From Bacillota bacterium (GTDB taxonomy: Bacteria; Bacillota; Clostridia; Lachnospirales; Lachnospiraceae): a stretch of DNA of 64,000 nt. Below the pieces are notes generated by a model. That model saw only the letters and a list, made by a program, of their open reading frames with translations. It was not told where the DNA came from and made no database searches. A program made the translations under genes and the position numbers. Where the stretch lies: positions 62,001-126,000 of the forward strand of contig JAEYOQ010000026.1 of the NCBI GenBank assembly GCA_023411555.1, read 5' to 3'. Shown here one piece after another: positions 8,852-17,223 of this stretch (positions within the stretch are counted from its first letter, which is position 1; the number at the start of each line of letters is the position of its first letter).

Positions 8852-9286
8852 TTACTCCTGAATATCAGCAGTACAATTAGGGCATTTGGTTGCCTTCATA
8901 TTGATATCAGTGAGGCAACGAGGACATTGTTTGGTTTTAGGACTGGCTGGTACTTCCGGCTTCTTCAGCTTATTGATCCATCTCACCATCATGAATACTA
9001 CAAAAGCCATAATGAGGAAGTTTAAGACTCCCGAGATAAATAAGCCATAATTAATGGTCGCAACTCCCGCCTCCTGAGCGAGTGCAATCGTGTCATAATG
9101 CTTTCCATCCAGAGCAATAAATAGATTAGAAAAATCTATCCTCTTGGTTAATAAGCTGAGCACCGGCATGACAATATCATTCACCAGTGAATTAACAATA
9201 CTACTAAAGGCACCACCGATGATTATACCAACTGCCAAATCAATCATGTTGCCTCGTAAAGCAAATTTTTTAAACTCCTGTAACAT
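8852..9286 (-). CDS. mscL: Large-conductance mechanosensitive channel MscL with C-terminal zinc ribbon
   Basis: Inner-membrane channel that releases solutes on hypo-osmotic shock. 144 residues from the ATG chosen. The N-terminal helix and pore-lining TM1 are classic (FKKFALRGNMIDLAVG, then the glycine-rich IIIGGAFSSIV); TM2 is around 80-103, followed by WINKLKK. Instead of ending with the usual short helical bundle, the protein adds CPRC-x10-CPNC (C121, C124, C135, C138), a rubredoxin-like zinc ribbon. The frame is open 29 codons further upstream, but GGAGG with 9-base spacing and family alignment favour MLQEFKKF. A longer start at 9373 is not excluded. Confidence 0.92.
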   Translation of the reverse strand: MLQEFKKFALRGNMIDLAVGIIIGGAFSSIVNSLVNDIVMPVLSLLTKRIDFSNLFIALDGKHYDTIALAQEAGVATINYGLFISGVLNFLIMAFVVFMMVRWINKLKKPEVPASPKTKQCPRCLTDINMKATKCPNCTADIQE

Positions 9287-9449
9287 AGTCGCATTCCTCC
9301 TAAAAGTATCGTCATTGAAGATAGCTCCCTTCTTCAATATCCGATACTCTGATTTATCCTTTAGTATCTTCATGTTCCTTTGAAATATAACCTCCTCTTA
9401 ATAATCTATCCAAATAATTGCATTGACTGTGTAGATTACTGTCGAATCA

Positions 9450-9479
9450 ATAATACCACTTCTTGACTATAAATATCAA
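9450..9479 (-). promoter_or_regulatory. Possible promoter of mscL
   Basis: TTGATA (9474-9479) and TATTAT (9450-9455) on the minus strand with 18-bp spacing, roughly 165 bp upstream of the chosen mscL start. Moderate match to consensus, so only a candidate. Confidence 0.4.
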
Positions 9480-9593
9480 CTACAATTATCCATAATCATA
9501 CGAATGAACCATATCTTTGTTACTGTTCTGCGCTATATTAATTAGGAACTAGGATATCGTCAGAGTACTATCATATTCTTGCTTAATTGTTCC

Positions 9594-10151
9594 CTACTCC
9601 TCATCAATATGCTTTATATATACATCACAATCATAATAAGTACCATCTTTGCGAATCCCAACCTTATCTTCCGTCTTAAAGTACTTCATCCCTGCCTTCT
9701 GCATCACCCTCCCAGAAGCTATATTAAGAACATCATGCTTTGCCTTGATAGCTTGGTAACCAATCTCATAAAACAGATAATGCTGTATTGCAACCAGTGC
9801 CTCTGTCATAATCCCCCGGCTCCAGTATTTCCTGCACAGACAATATCCAACTTCACAGATACCGGCCCTATCGTCTGCCATCTCTACACTGATAGAGCCA
9901 ATTACAGCACCTGTCCTTTTATATTCCAATGCCCATACATAGGAACTCATGCGTACATAATTACTGATCCACCCTAGAATTCTCTTACGCGATACCTCCT
10001 CGCTCGAATGAGGTCCCCAAGACAAGTATTTACACACCTCCGGGTCACCGGCCCAGTTTTGAAACATATCCCTTGCGTCCTTTTCTTCAAATCGTCTTAG
10101 GATGAGGCGTAAGGTCTCTATTGTTATCGTCCCCTTATGTTGAATATTCAT
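9594..10151 (-). CDS. GNAT acetyltransferase, RimJ/RimL type
   Basis: 185-residue N-acetyltransferase of the Acetyltransf_3 type. It opens with TETLRLILRRFEEKDARDMF, the usual start of RimJ-like proteins, then YLSWGPHSS, and the acetyl-CoA binding segment around CEVGYCLCRKYWSRGIMTEAL, where R-G-I-M stands in for the Q/R-x-x-G-x-A loop; it ends NIASGRVMQKAGMKY. It could modify a ribosomal protein N-terminus, an amino acid or an antibiotic; sequence does not decide. The ATG with GGAGG 5 bases upstream is preferred over a TTG nine codons earlier. It stands alone. Confidence 0.85.
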   Translation of the reverse strand: MNIQHKGTITIETLRLILRRFEEKDARDMFQNWAGDPEVCKYLSWGPHSSEEVSRKRILGWISNYVRMSSYVWALEYKRTGAVIGSISVEMADDRAGICEVGYCLCRKYWSRGIMTEALVAIQHYLFYEIGYQAIKAKHDVLNIASGRVMQKAGMKYFKTEDKVGIRKDGTYYDCDVYIKHIDEE

Positions 10152-10267
10152 ATGCACCTCCACGAAGTCAACTGGCAATAGACTAAATATGGTCTATACC
10201 TCTTCAAAAAATGCTTATACAAGGACAAGCTATAATATTCCCTGTTTCCTCAACCAGACCTACAATC

Positions 10268-10441
10268 AGCAACAACATCCGAACGCATTCCTGCGATTGT
10301 TCTCAGAAGTGCCTCATCCCATTGTGAACTTCGTTCCCATCGTGAACTTCGTTCCCATCGTGAACTTCGTTCACAAAGTGAATAGAATTCACTTGCCCAG
10401 AGGGCTTTTATGTTATAGGCGAACTTTCCTCGTCTATGACA
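10268..10441 (+). repeat. Dispersed structured repeat, copy 1 (with internal 18-bp tandem expansion)
   Basis: Homologous to the element at 44.66-44.79 kb. Shared blocks in order: AGCAACAAC, TCCGAACGCATT, a CGCA/TGCG hairpin, CAGAAGTG, TCATCCCA, GTGAACTTCGTTC, CACTTGCCC, GAGGGCTTTT, then a hairpin with arms TGTTATAG (10411-10418) and CTATGACA (10434-10441). This copy holds an expansion of GTGAACTTCGTTCCCATC (two full copies and a partial) not present in the other. The GCCC-AGA-GGGC-TTTT segment looks like a short terminator. A TATAAT at 10231-10236 could start a plus-strand transcript, although its -35 box is poor. The stretch is otherwise gene-free (10152-10530). Confidence 0.75.
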
Positions 10442-10442
10442 T

Positions 10443-10490
10443 AAAAAGATGTGCCTATTTTGGGCCTCAACCCTGTAATAGACACATCTG
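10443..10490 (-). terminator. Intrinsic terminator of pheST
   Basis: Minus-strand stem of 13 bp (AGATGTGTCTATT with AATAGGCACATCT, one G-U pair), 16-base loop, then TTTTT. It is 40 bases after the pheT stop codon. Confidence 0.92.
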
Positions 10491-10530
10491 ATTATATATT
10501 CTTATCCTATTAATTTAACTGAATGATCTC

Positions 10531-12915
10531 TTACTTTCTGAGCTCAAGGCCTTTTGATGCCAGAAGTTCAAGAATCTCATCTACCATTTTCTGAATTTCG
10601 GTACCCTCTAAGGTTCTTTCCATAGAGCCGAATTCAAGGCGTATGGTTACGCTCTTCTTATCTGCCAAAAGCTTATCATCCTCGAAGATATCGACAAGAC
10701 GAATTCCCTGAAGATAATCACATTTATATTCTTTGATATAACCGACAATTGCTTCATAGCGTAAGGCTTTCTCTGCCAGCAGACTTAAGTCATAGGTTAC
10801 TCCGGGATATTTGGATACCTCGGTATAACGAAGTCCCTCGGCTTCTACCTTCGCAAGATCTTCCAGATCAATCTGAGCAAAAGCGACATTCAGCTTCTTA
10901 TCGATCTTATTCTTAACTCTAGGATCAAGGATTGCAAAATAACCTACCTCCTGAGTCTTCACCAGAATAGCAGCATTGTTAACTGGATGAATATAATTAT
11001 ATTTCTTAAGCTCCTCTTTGACTGCAAAGGTTGGACCTACATTCTTGATTGCCTGCACCAGCTGCTCAATTATCTCCTTGCATTTGAAATATACTTCCTT
11101 CTCTGTCAGCTTCTTGCTGGCAACAACAAAGGCAAGCTTCTTACGCTCATTGGCTAAGCCGTCTTCACGGAGTCCCTCTGCAACTCGACCAATCTCAAAC
11201 ATGCCCATCTCAGGGAAGCTGTCTACATTCTTCGATACAAAACCTAATAGGCTTGGAATCATGGTAGATCGGATGGTATCATTTTCTGAAGCAAGGGAGT
11301 TTACGATCCGAATGTTGGGCTCTGTCTGGATACCCAGCTCCTTATTCTGCTTATTATCATACCAGATATAGCTGTGAACCTCATTCATGGCAAAACGCTC
11401 GGACAACAGCTCCTTCATACGATACTCGTCACTTCTCTCCACACTATGACGAACCGGTATCATATAGCCCTTCGTAGAAGAGATATCAAAGTTATCATAT
11501 CCATAGATACGGGTAATCTCTTCAATAATATCCGCCTTCATGGTGACATCCTTCGTAGCTCTCCAGGTAGGAACGACCAGACGGAAGCTATCCTTATCTC
11601 TGGTCACCTTAAAACCAAGACCTGTTAGCGTCTCTTCAATTTGGTCAGAGGAGATGTCAATTCCGGTATATTTGTCTACGTATGCTTTATCAAAATCGAT
11701 TGTTATAGTATCATATCTCTTTACATAGCAATCCGTCAGGGAGGAGGTTACCTCTACTCCAGGATCAATATCGGTTAGCAGCTTAAGAAAACGTTCGATT
11801 GCCGGCAATGTTAATTCCGGATCCAGGGTCTTCTCATATCTTGCACTGGCATCGGTACGAAGTCCTAGTCTGGTAGCAGACTTACGAACAGATACACCGT
11901 CAAAGTTGGCTGACTCAAGCAGTACCGAATCTGTGCTATCGGTTATCTCTGAGAGCTCACCACCCATAATACCTGCGATTGCTACCGGCTCCTTCTCATC
12001 ACAGATGAGTAAGGTATCTGTATCCACCTTACGCTCTATGCTATCCAGTGTTGTAAAATCAACTGCTTCCGGATAAGTTTTAACACGAATGGAGGAAACC
12101 TTCTTATGATCAAAGGCATGCATCGGCTGTCCAAGTTCCATCATCAGATAGTTGGTTAGGTCTGCCAGCAGGTTAATTGATCTCATTCCGCAGTAGCTTA
12201 AACGGATTCTCATATTAATCGGTGATTTCTTCTTCGTAATATTACCGATGGATAGGCAGCTATAGCGATAACATTTATCGATATTCTCTACCTTAACATC
12301 AATCGCCTTCAAATCCTTATATATGCTAGTATCCTTAACTTCCAGAGGCTTAAGGGGTCTCTTGGTCAATACGGATATCTCTCTTGCAATACCGTAATGA
12401 CCCCATAGGTCCGGGCGGTTGGTAAGTGATTTGTTGTCCACCTCAAAGATGGTATCCTCAAGCTGCATGATATCTTTAATATCTGTTCCCAAGGGGTAGA
12501 TATCGTCTAATATCATAAGACCGGAATGATCATCACTGATTCCCAGCTCCTTCTCTGAGCAGCACATACCATGACTAATCTCGCCGGCTATCTTTGCCTC
12601 CTTAATCTCTAATTCACCAACCTGACCGCCAAGGGTGGCAAAGGGTACTACTGCTCCGACAAATACATTGGGTGCACCGCAGACACAGCTAACGATTTCC
12701 TTGCCGATGTCTACCTTTACCAGATGCAGCTTCTTGGAGCTCGGATGGTCGTTGATCTCTATAATCTTACCAACTACGACTCCTCTGATATCCTTTCCCT
12801 TCTCATGAATTCCTTCAACCTCAGCAGTTGCTAAAGTAAATCTTCCAATTAACTCTTTTATATTGATTCCTGTTAAATCCGTGAAATCGGATATCCAGTT
12901 CATTGATATATACAT
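10531..12915 (-). CDS. pheT: Phenylalanyl-tRNA synthetase beta subunit
   Basis: Beta chain of the heterotetrameric PheRS; it carries tRNA-binding and editing domains. 794 residues, normal length. Domains in order: N-terminal tRNA-binding OB fold (about 40-150; VGKIIEINDHPSSKKLHLVKVDIG), the B3/B4 editing domain (about 210-390; GQPMHAFDHKK, IAGIMGGELSEI), B5 (about 405-475), the catalytic-like core, and the C-terminal FDX-ACB anticodon-binding domain (about 700-793; SKYPGVTYDLSLL). GGAGG lies 9 bases before the ATG. It follows pheS by 57 bp and is controlled by the same T-box leader. Confidence 0.97.
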   Translation of the reverse strand: MYISMNWISDFTDLTGINIKELIGRFTLATAEVEGIHEKGKDIRGVVVGKIIEINDHPSSKKLHLVKVDIGKEIVSCVCGAPNVFVGAVVPFATLGGQVGELEIKEAKIAGEISHGMCCSEKELGISDDHSGLMILDDIYPLGTDIKDIMQLEDTIFEVDNKSLTNRPDLWGHYGIAREISVLTKRPLKPLEVKDTSIYKDLKAIDVKVENIDKCYRYSCLSIGNITKKKSPINMRIRLSYCGMRSINLLADLTNYLMMELGQPMHAFDHKKVSSIRVKTYPEAVDFTTLDSIERKVDTDTLLICDEKEPVAIAGIMGGELSEITDSTDSVLLESANFDGVSVRKSATRLGLRTDASARYEKTLDPELTLPAIERFLKLLTDIDPGVEVTSSLTDCYVKRYDTITIDFDKAYVDKYTGIDISSDQIEETLTGLGFKVTRDKDSFRLVVPTWRATKDVTMKADIIEEITRIYGYDNFDISSTKGYMIPVRHSVERSDEYRMKELLSERFAMNEVHSYIWYDNKQNKELGIQTEPNIRIVNSLASENDTIRSTMIPSLLGFVSKNVDSFPEMGMFEIGRVAEGLREDGLANERKKLAFVVASKKLTEKEVYFKCKEIIEQLVQAIKNVGPTFAVKEELKKYNYIHPVNNAAILVKTQEVGYFAILDPRVKNKIDKKLNVAFAQIDLEDLAKVEAEGLRYTEVSKYPGVTYDLSLLAEKALRYEAIVGYIKEYKCDYLQGIRLVDIFEDDKLLADKKSVTIRLEFGSMERTLEGTEIQKMVDEILELLASKGLELRK

Positions 12916-12972
12916 GATATAATTCCTCCAATCTATGACTATGCTATTCTATAATGGAATGCGCATTATTGC

Positions 12973-14013
12973 TTATCTCGTAAACTTCTTAAGCTGCTTC
13001 AGATTTCCGCTGTTGAAGAGGCGGATGTCCTTGATGTTGTATTTCATCATTGCAAGTCTAGTCATTCCGAGACCGAAAGCAAAGCCCGTATATTTGTCCG
13101 GATCAATGCCGCCAAGACTAAGCACATTCGGATGAATCATTCCACAGGGCAACAGCTCCACCCATCCGGATTGCTTACAGGTAGGACAACCGGATCCACC
13201 ACAGATTGCACAGTTTATGTCCAGCTCAAAGCCTGGTTCCACGAAGGGGAAGAAGCCGGGGCGGAGTCTAACCTTAACATCTCTCTGGAATACCTCGGAT
13301 AATAATACCTTCATGAAATAAATCAGATTAGAGATGGAGATATCATCACCCACCATCATACCTTCCAATTGGAAGAAGGTGTTCTCATGGCTGGCATCAA
13401 TGTTCTCATTACGGAAGCATCTTCCTGGGAACAATACCTTAAGATGCTCACCCGGCTTCGGTGCTCCGTATTTTCTTAAAATGGTATTCTGTGCTGCAGA
13501 GGTATGAGTCTTTAAGAGCTGTCCATTCTCCAGATAATAGGTATCTGTCATATCTCTTGCCGGATGATTCTTGGGAATATTTACACCCTCAAAATTGTTG
13601 AATTCCGTCTGTATCTCCAGTCCATCCTCGATGATAAAGCCCATGGTCTTGAAGATATCTTCAATCTGCTTCTGAACAAGGGTGATCGGATGTAGAGTCC
13701 CAACGGGTCTTTCCGAAGGAATGGAGAAATCATAATGCTCTGCTTTCTCGATCTCCTTTCGATACTCACTCTCCTCCAGCTTCTTTTGATGATCAACGAT
13801 TGCCTTCTCGATCTCATCCTTAAGCAAATTCACCTGCATACCGGCTATTTTCTTAGCCTCTACATCCAGATTACGAAGGTCCTTCAGGGCTTCTGTAACA
13901 AGGCCCTTCTTTCCAAGGAAAGCAACTCTGATTCGCTCCAGCTCCTCTTTTAGACTGGCAGCATTCAGTTCATTTGAAAACTGCTCTTTAATACGTTCAA
14001 GATTTTCCAACAT
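12973..14013 (-). CDS. pheS: Phenylalanyl-tRNA synthetase alpha subunit
   Basis: Catalytic alpha chain of PheRS (class II). 346 residues. The N-terminal coiled-coil arm (about 1-85) is followed by the class II core: HPITLVQKQIEDIF, motif 2 with FPGRCFRNENIDASHENTFFQLEG, and motif 3 GFAFGLGMTRLAMMKYNIKDIR. The open frame can be read eight codons further to a TTG, but TAGGAGG sits inside that extension and 8 bases from the ATG at 14013, so the shorter start is taken. First gene of the pheST operon, preceded by a T-box riboswitch. Confidence 0.97.
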   Translation of the reverse strand: MLENLERIKEQFSNELNAASLKEELERIRVAFLGKKGLVTEALKDLRNLDVEAKKIAGMQVNLLKDEIEKAIVDHQKKLEESEYRKEIEKAEHYDFSIPSERPVGTLHPITLVQKQIEDIFKTMGFIIEDGLEIQTEFNNFEGVNIPKNHPARDMTDTYYLENGQLLKTHTSAAQNTILRKYGAPKPGEHLKVLFPGRCFRNENIDASHENTFFQLEGMMVGDDISISNLIYFMKVLLSEVFQRDVKVRLRPGFFPFVEPGFELDINCAICGGSGCPTCKQSGWVELLPCGMIHPNVLSLGGIDPDKYTGFAFGLGMTRLAMMKYNIKDIRLFNSGNLKQLKKFTR

Positions 14014-14126
14014 ATTTATACCTCCTAGATTAATCAATTTCCTTGTTTCTTATAATATAATTTCTTATTGTTTATATCCCCATATGGGTAGTAATCTCTC
14101 CTTTTTCGAGTTCTGATTGTAGAATC

Positions 14127-14403
14127 AAAAAAGCTCCCGCCCGAAAGGGACGAAAGCATCGTGGTACCACCCAATTTTAAGCCTGCTATGCAGACTCCTC
14201 AACCAGCTATAACGGAACTGACCCGGCTTCTCTTTTATCAGCAATGAAAAGGCATTGGTTCCCCTTCAAAAGTGATATCTTAAAAGCAACTCCGGTGCCG
14301 AACTTCGTGATACATCTGAACCCTGAACCTGCTCTCAGCCGGTGACAAGTTCTCTCTGGCGGGAAAATATATCCTACTAATTCACCTTCAATGTTGTTAT
14401 CTT
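14127..14403 (-). promoter_or_regulatory. T-box riboswitch controlling pheST
   Basis: Leader RNA that senses uncharged tRNA-Phe. The T-box core GGGTGGTACCACG is at 14160-14172 on the minus strand, followed at once by a terminator hairpin (GTCCC-TTTC-GGGCGGGAGC region) and a T6 tract at 14127-14132. The upstream half holds the AGTA motif of the specifier loop and the AGAGAG/GCTGAGAGC blocks typical of stem I. TTC, the phenylalanine codon, occurs in two GTTCAG contexts (minus-strand bases 14318-14320 and 14325-14327), either of which could be the specifier. An apparent 66-codon frame inside this leader is not a gene. Confidence 0.95.
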
Positions 14404-14409
14404 TCACCT

Positions 14410-14438
14410 ATCTTAATCGACTTTTTCCACCTTGTCAA
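14410..14438 (-). promoter_or_regulatory. Sigma-A promoter of the pheST T-box leader
   Basis: TTGACA (14433-14438), 17-bp spacer, TAAGAT (14410-14415) on the minus strand. The predicted start near 14403 places the whole T-box in the transcript. Confidence 0.9.
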
Positions 14439-14669
14439 GAGTAAGATAAGATTTTCCTTTTGACTTTATATTCTAATCATAATATACTAGTGTGGATTAT
14501 AAAAAAGCATTTCACAAAACGAATTTTAATCGTTTATAAAGGGCAACCATATACACGAACTCTTTGCTCTTCCACTTTTGAGCTACAGCTTAAAGCGTAT
14601 AGGTTTAGTATATGTTGTCATGCGACAAAAGCATACATAAAAGTGACAAAAGTTAAGGAGATTACAGCT

Positions 14670-15455
14670 ATGGATAAGAAAATACTCTTTTTTGATATCG
14701 ACGGCACCATATTAAGTCATAGAACCCATGAAGTGTCTGAAAGTACAAAGCATGCAATTCATCAGGCTCAGGCTAATGGGCATGTATTAATGATAAATAC
14801 AGGCAGAGCAAATTGCTTTCTTGATAAAACTATACTAGGCCTTGGCTTTGACGGTTTTATCTGTGGTTGTGGAACTCAGATCATCTATAAAGAAGAGGTA
14901 TTATTCCATACTCAATTATCAAAGGATTTCATGCAGGCTCTGATTCAGGATCTACGTGATTATAAAATCGAAGCAATTCTGGAGGGTTCCAAGAAGATAT
15001 ACTACGACTACAGCTCTAACAGTCCTGTTACTAAGGGACTAATGGAGTTTATGAATAAGCAGCAATTCAATACAGGAAGCTGGGATGAACCAGATATTAT
15101 CTTCGATAAGCTCTGCATCTGGCCGAACGCGAATGCTTGTGAGACTCCGTTTTATGAAAAATATAAGAATGACCTGGATTTTATTACTCGTGAGGGCGGT
15201 ATGTATGAGCTTGTGCCAAAGGGTTATTCCAAGGCAAGCGGAATTGAATTTATGCTTAAGCAGCTGGGAATTTCCCACGAGAACACCTATGCCTTCGGAG
15301 ACGGCGAGAACGATCTACCCATGCTAACCTATGCAAAGCATTCCATCGCTATGGGTAACTCGCCTCAGTCAATCAAGGATATCGTTACCTATGTAACGGA
15401 GGACGTGGATCAACAGGGAATTGAACAAGCGCTAAAGCACTATAGCTTAATCTGA
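14670..15455 (+). CDS. Cof-type HAD-IIB hydrolase
   Basis: 261-residue cytosolic sugar-phosphate phosphatase-like protein of the Cof family. Motif I is FFDIDGTIL at the N-terminus, motif II is MINTGRA, and motif IV is FGDGENDLPML, with a C2B cap between. KGYSKASGI supplies the motif III lysine. The ATG at 14670 has AAGGAG 9 bases upstream; longer in-frame extensions lack a site and disagree with the family start. It stands alone on the plus strand and ends at a perfect terminator. The substrate (for example a sugar phosphate or flavin nucleotide) cannot be told from sequence. Confidence 0.92.
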   Translation: MDKKILFFDIDGTILSHRTHEVSESTKHAIHQAQANGHVLMINTGRANCFLDKTILGLGFDGFICGCGTQIIYKEEVLFHTQLSKDFMQALIQDLRDYKIEAILEGSKKIYYDYSSNSPVTKGLMEFMNKQQFNTGSWDEPDIIFDKLCIWPNANACETPFYEKYKNDLDFITREGGMYELVPKGYSKASGIEFMLKQLGISHENTYAFGDGENDLPMLTYAKHSIAMGNSPQSIKDIVTYVTEDVDQQGIEQALKHYSLI

Positions 15456-15547
15456 TCTTCCAGCTAACATGTTCTCTATATGGCTATGTGTCAATAAATA
15501 ATTAAACTTATAGCTCTGTTAGATAAATATATTAGTATATGGAAATG

Positions 15548-15580
15548 CTAAAAGGAGGGATGTGATTTCCCTCCTTTTAG
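15548..15580 (+). terminator. Intrinsic terminator of the Cof-type hydrolase gene
   Basis: Perfect 13-bp stem (CTAAAAGGAGGGA / TCCCTCCTTTTAG) with a 7-base loop; the 3' arm contains the T run. The symmetry means it could also stop minus-strand transcription. Confidence 0.85.
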
Positions 15581-15740
15581 ATTCGCAGCTGACCAGTATT
15601 GATAACCAGGGATTACATTCTCTGCAAAAATGGACAGAGTGGATAACGAAGCAGAAAGAAACGCTGATAAAATAAGGATTGGTGGTCAAACGAGGCTTGC
15701 ATAGAAAAAGCGGGTACAAAAGAGTATTTGCTTTTTTGGT

Positions 15741-16739
15741 TCAATGGCTTTTTATCTCATAAATTTTTTGAAGAGTGTCGAGATTTCTCACTCTTTCGTC
15801 AGAAGATTGGGCAAGCCTATAACCATCAACAAGCCTGTATCCGAAGTGCGTAATTATGCGTTCTGTTATATACATATCAGAGATATTTGATATGTTTGCG
15901 TATTGAGCAAAACCATTACGGTAGGCAGGTACGCACTTGTGATAATAATCCACCATGTTTTCAATGTCTGCACTGTCCAAGAGCAAGTTCACAATATCTT
16001 CGCCCATATATCCCCATCCTGTGCTGTCCCAATCAATGTAGGTTACGGCATCGTCTGTGACAAAAACGTTCCATACAAAAGGGTCTCTGTGGCATAGTAC
16101 AATGGGCAGTTTATCGACTTGGCTCCATATTTCATTCACGTTATTATCTGTTTCGATAAGCATCTCGCATAAATGCTTTGGGAGTTCGCAATTAGCGGAG
16201 CGTATATAATCGTATGCACCGTTCAGCGATTTAAAGTATAAGTACCCATTTTTGAAAGCATCTGTTTTGCTTAAGTTGGTAAATCTTTTTAATTGGACAG
16301 GTTGATTTGCGTATAACTCGCCTTGAAACCTACCAAGCTCGGCGGCAATTCGTTCATACATTTCACCGGTTAAATTTAAAGCGGTTACACCATCTACATA
16401 TTCCATCCATAATCGTGTTTCGGAATTGTTGATTTCTGCATGATAACATTTTGGACGGCGGATAGAACTGGTAAATAAATTTTCTAAGTTTGATGTATAA
16501 AGATCATATTCTCTACTCCATGAATTAGGGTCACCGTGTCGATCCCATTTCTTTTGCACCTTTAAGACCATTTTATATGGCGTTTTTTCGTTCGTGTTCG
16601 TTTCTGCTGTACCGATTATAAGAAAAACTTCACCTACCGATCCGGCTTGCATTTCCTTTAGCTGATAATCAGTACTAATAATTGATTTGGATAACATTGT
16701 GCTTAAAGCTTGTTTTAGGGATTCGAGATTGATCTCCAT
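15741..16739 (-). CDS. Phosphotransferase of the APH (aminoglycoside/choline kinase) fold
   Basis: 332 residues with a kinase-like APH domain. The catalytic loop is LCHRDPFVWNVF (H217, D219, N224) and the Mg-binding aspartate is D236 in YIDWD. The N-lobe lysine is probably K60 or K62 in MVLKVQKKW. This fold includes aminoglycoside phosphotransferases, choline and homoserine kinases and many uncharacterised small-molecule kinases; there is no signature here that proves antibiotic resistance. A GAGAGG site lies 10 bases before the ATG. It is flanked by large gaps and has no operon partner. An AT-rich imperfect hairpin at about 15704-15735 may be its terminator. Confidence 0.78.
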   Translation of the reverse strand: MEINLESLKQALSTMLSKSIISTDYQLKEMQAGSVGEVFLIIGTAETNTNEKTPYKMVLKVQKKWDRHGDPNSWSREYDLYTSNLENLFTSSIRRPKCYHAEINNSETRLWMEYVDGVTALNLTGEMYERIAAELGRFQGELYANQPVQLKRFTNLSKTDAFKNGYLYFKSLNGAYDYIRSANCELPKHLCEMLIETDNNVNEIWSQVDKLPIVLCHRDPFVWNVFVTDDAVTYIDWDSTGWGYMGEDIVNLLLDSADIENMVDYYHKCVPAYRNGFAQYANISNISDMYITERIITHFGYRLVDGYRLAQSSDERVRNLDTLQKIYEIKSH

Positions 16740-17223
16740 TTAATTAATACCTCTCTTTCTTTAGTATTGGGGCATGCGAGTTAATTTAGAAACCTCTTAT
16801 AATAAATACTCATATGGCAATCACCTTCTTTGCCTCCAATTAACAGATATCATTAAATACGCATTTGAAAACCATTACTAGCTATTAGAATGGTGATATT
16901 ATACAATATGAATTAGCTAAATATCAATATCTTTGTCAAACAGAGTTTAATTTTTATACAAATGCTTCTGCATAAATTTTCATTTGGTCACTTATACCTC
17001 CCGCAAATATTTTTCTTTGAATTCTGCTATTTTTTACCATATACCCCCTTGTTTTGTAATAACAATAGTAACCGATAAGGTCTCCTTTTTTATTGCATTA
17101 GCCCTGCTTATAGGTGCATTTTTTCTTTCAATTAAGCGGAAGATGACGCTTGTACTGGCACTTATATTATGATAGAATGAGCACGAAAATGAGATCTATA
17201 TGATACCAGGAGGAGTGTTGTCG
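16740..17223. other. Gene-free stretch between divergent genes
   Basis: About 480 bp of very AT-rich DNA between the APH-fold gene (leftward) and the COG2509 flavoprotein (rightward). It must hold both promoters, but I see no convincing pair of -35/-10 boxes. A 62-codon frame at 16984-17172 lacks a ribosome site and a good start, so it is not called. Confidence 0.6.

Noticed and set aside
9579..9977. 132-codon plus-strand frame opposite the GNAT gene
   Set aside because: Opposite-strand shadow of a well-supported gene; no ribosome site and low-complexity composition.
10323..10377. Possible CRISPR array
   Set aside because: The repeat units are contiguous 18-mers with no spacers and no cas genes nearby.
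10189..10491. Plus-strand frame of 100 codons containing a repeated NFVPIV motif
   Set aside because: It reads through the 18-bp tandem repeat and the pheT terminator and has no ribosome site; the repeat peptide is a by-product of the DNA repeat.
14207..14407. 66-codon frame on the minus strand upstream of pheS
   Set aside because: It lies entirely in the T-box leader, has no ribosome site, and its sequence is explained by riboswitch structure.
15519..15719. 66-codon minus-strand frame between the Cof phosphatase and the APH gene
   Set aside because: It runs through the terminator hairpin and lacks a ribosome site.
16984..17172. 62-codon hydrophobic plus-strand frame
   Set aside because: Starts at a TTG without ribosome site; hydrophobicity is expected from T-rich DNA. 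Not excluded completely.
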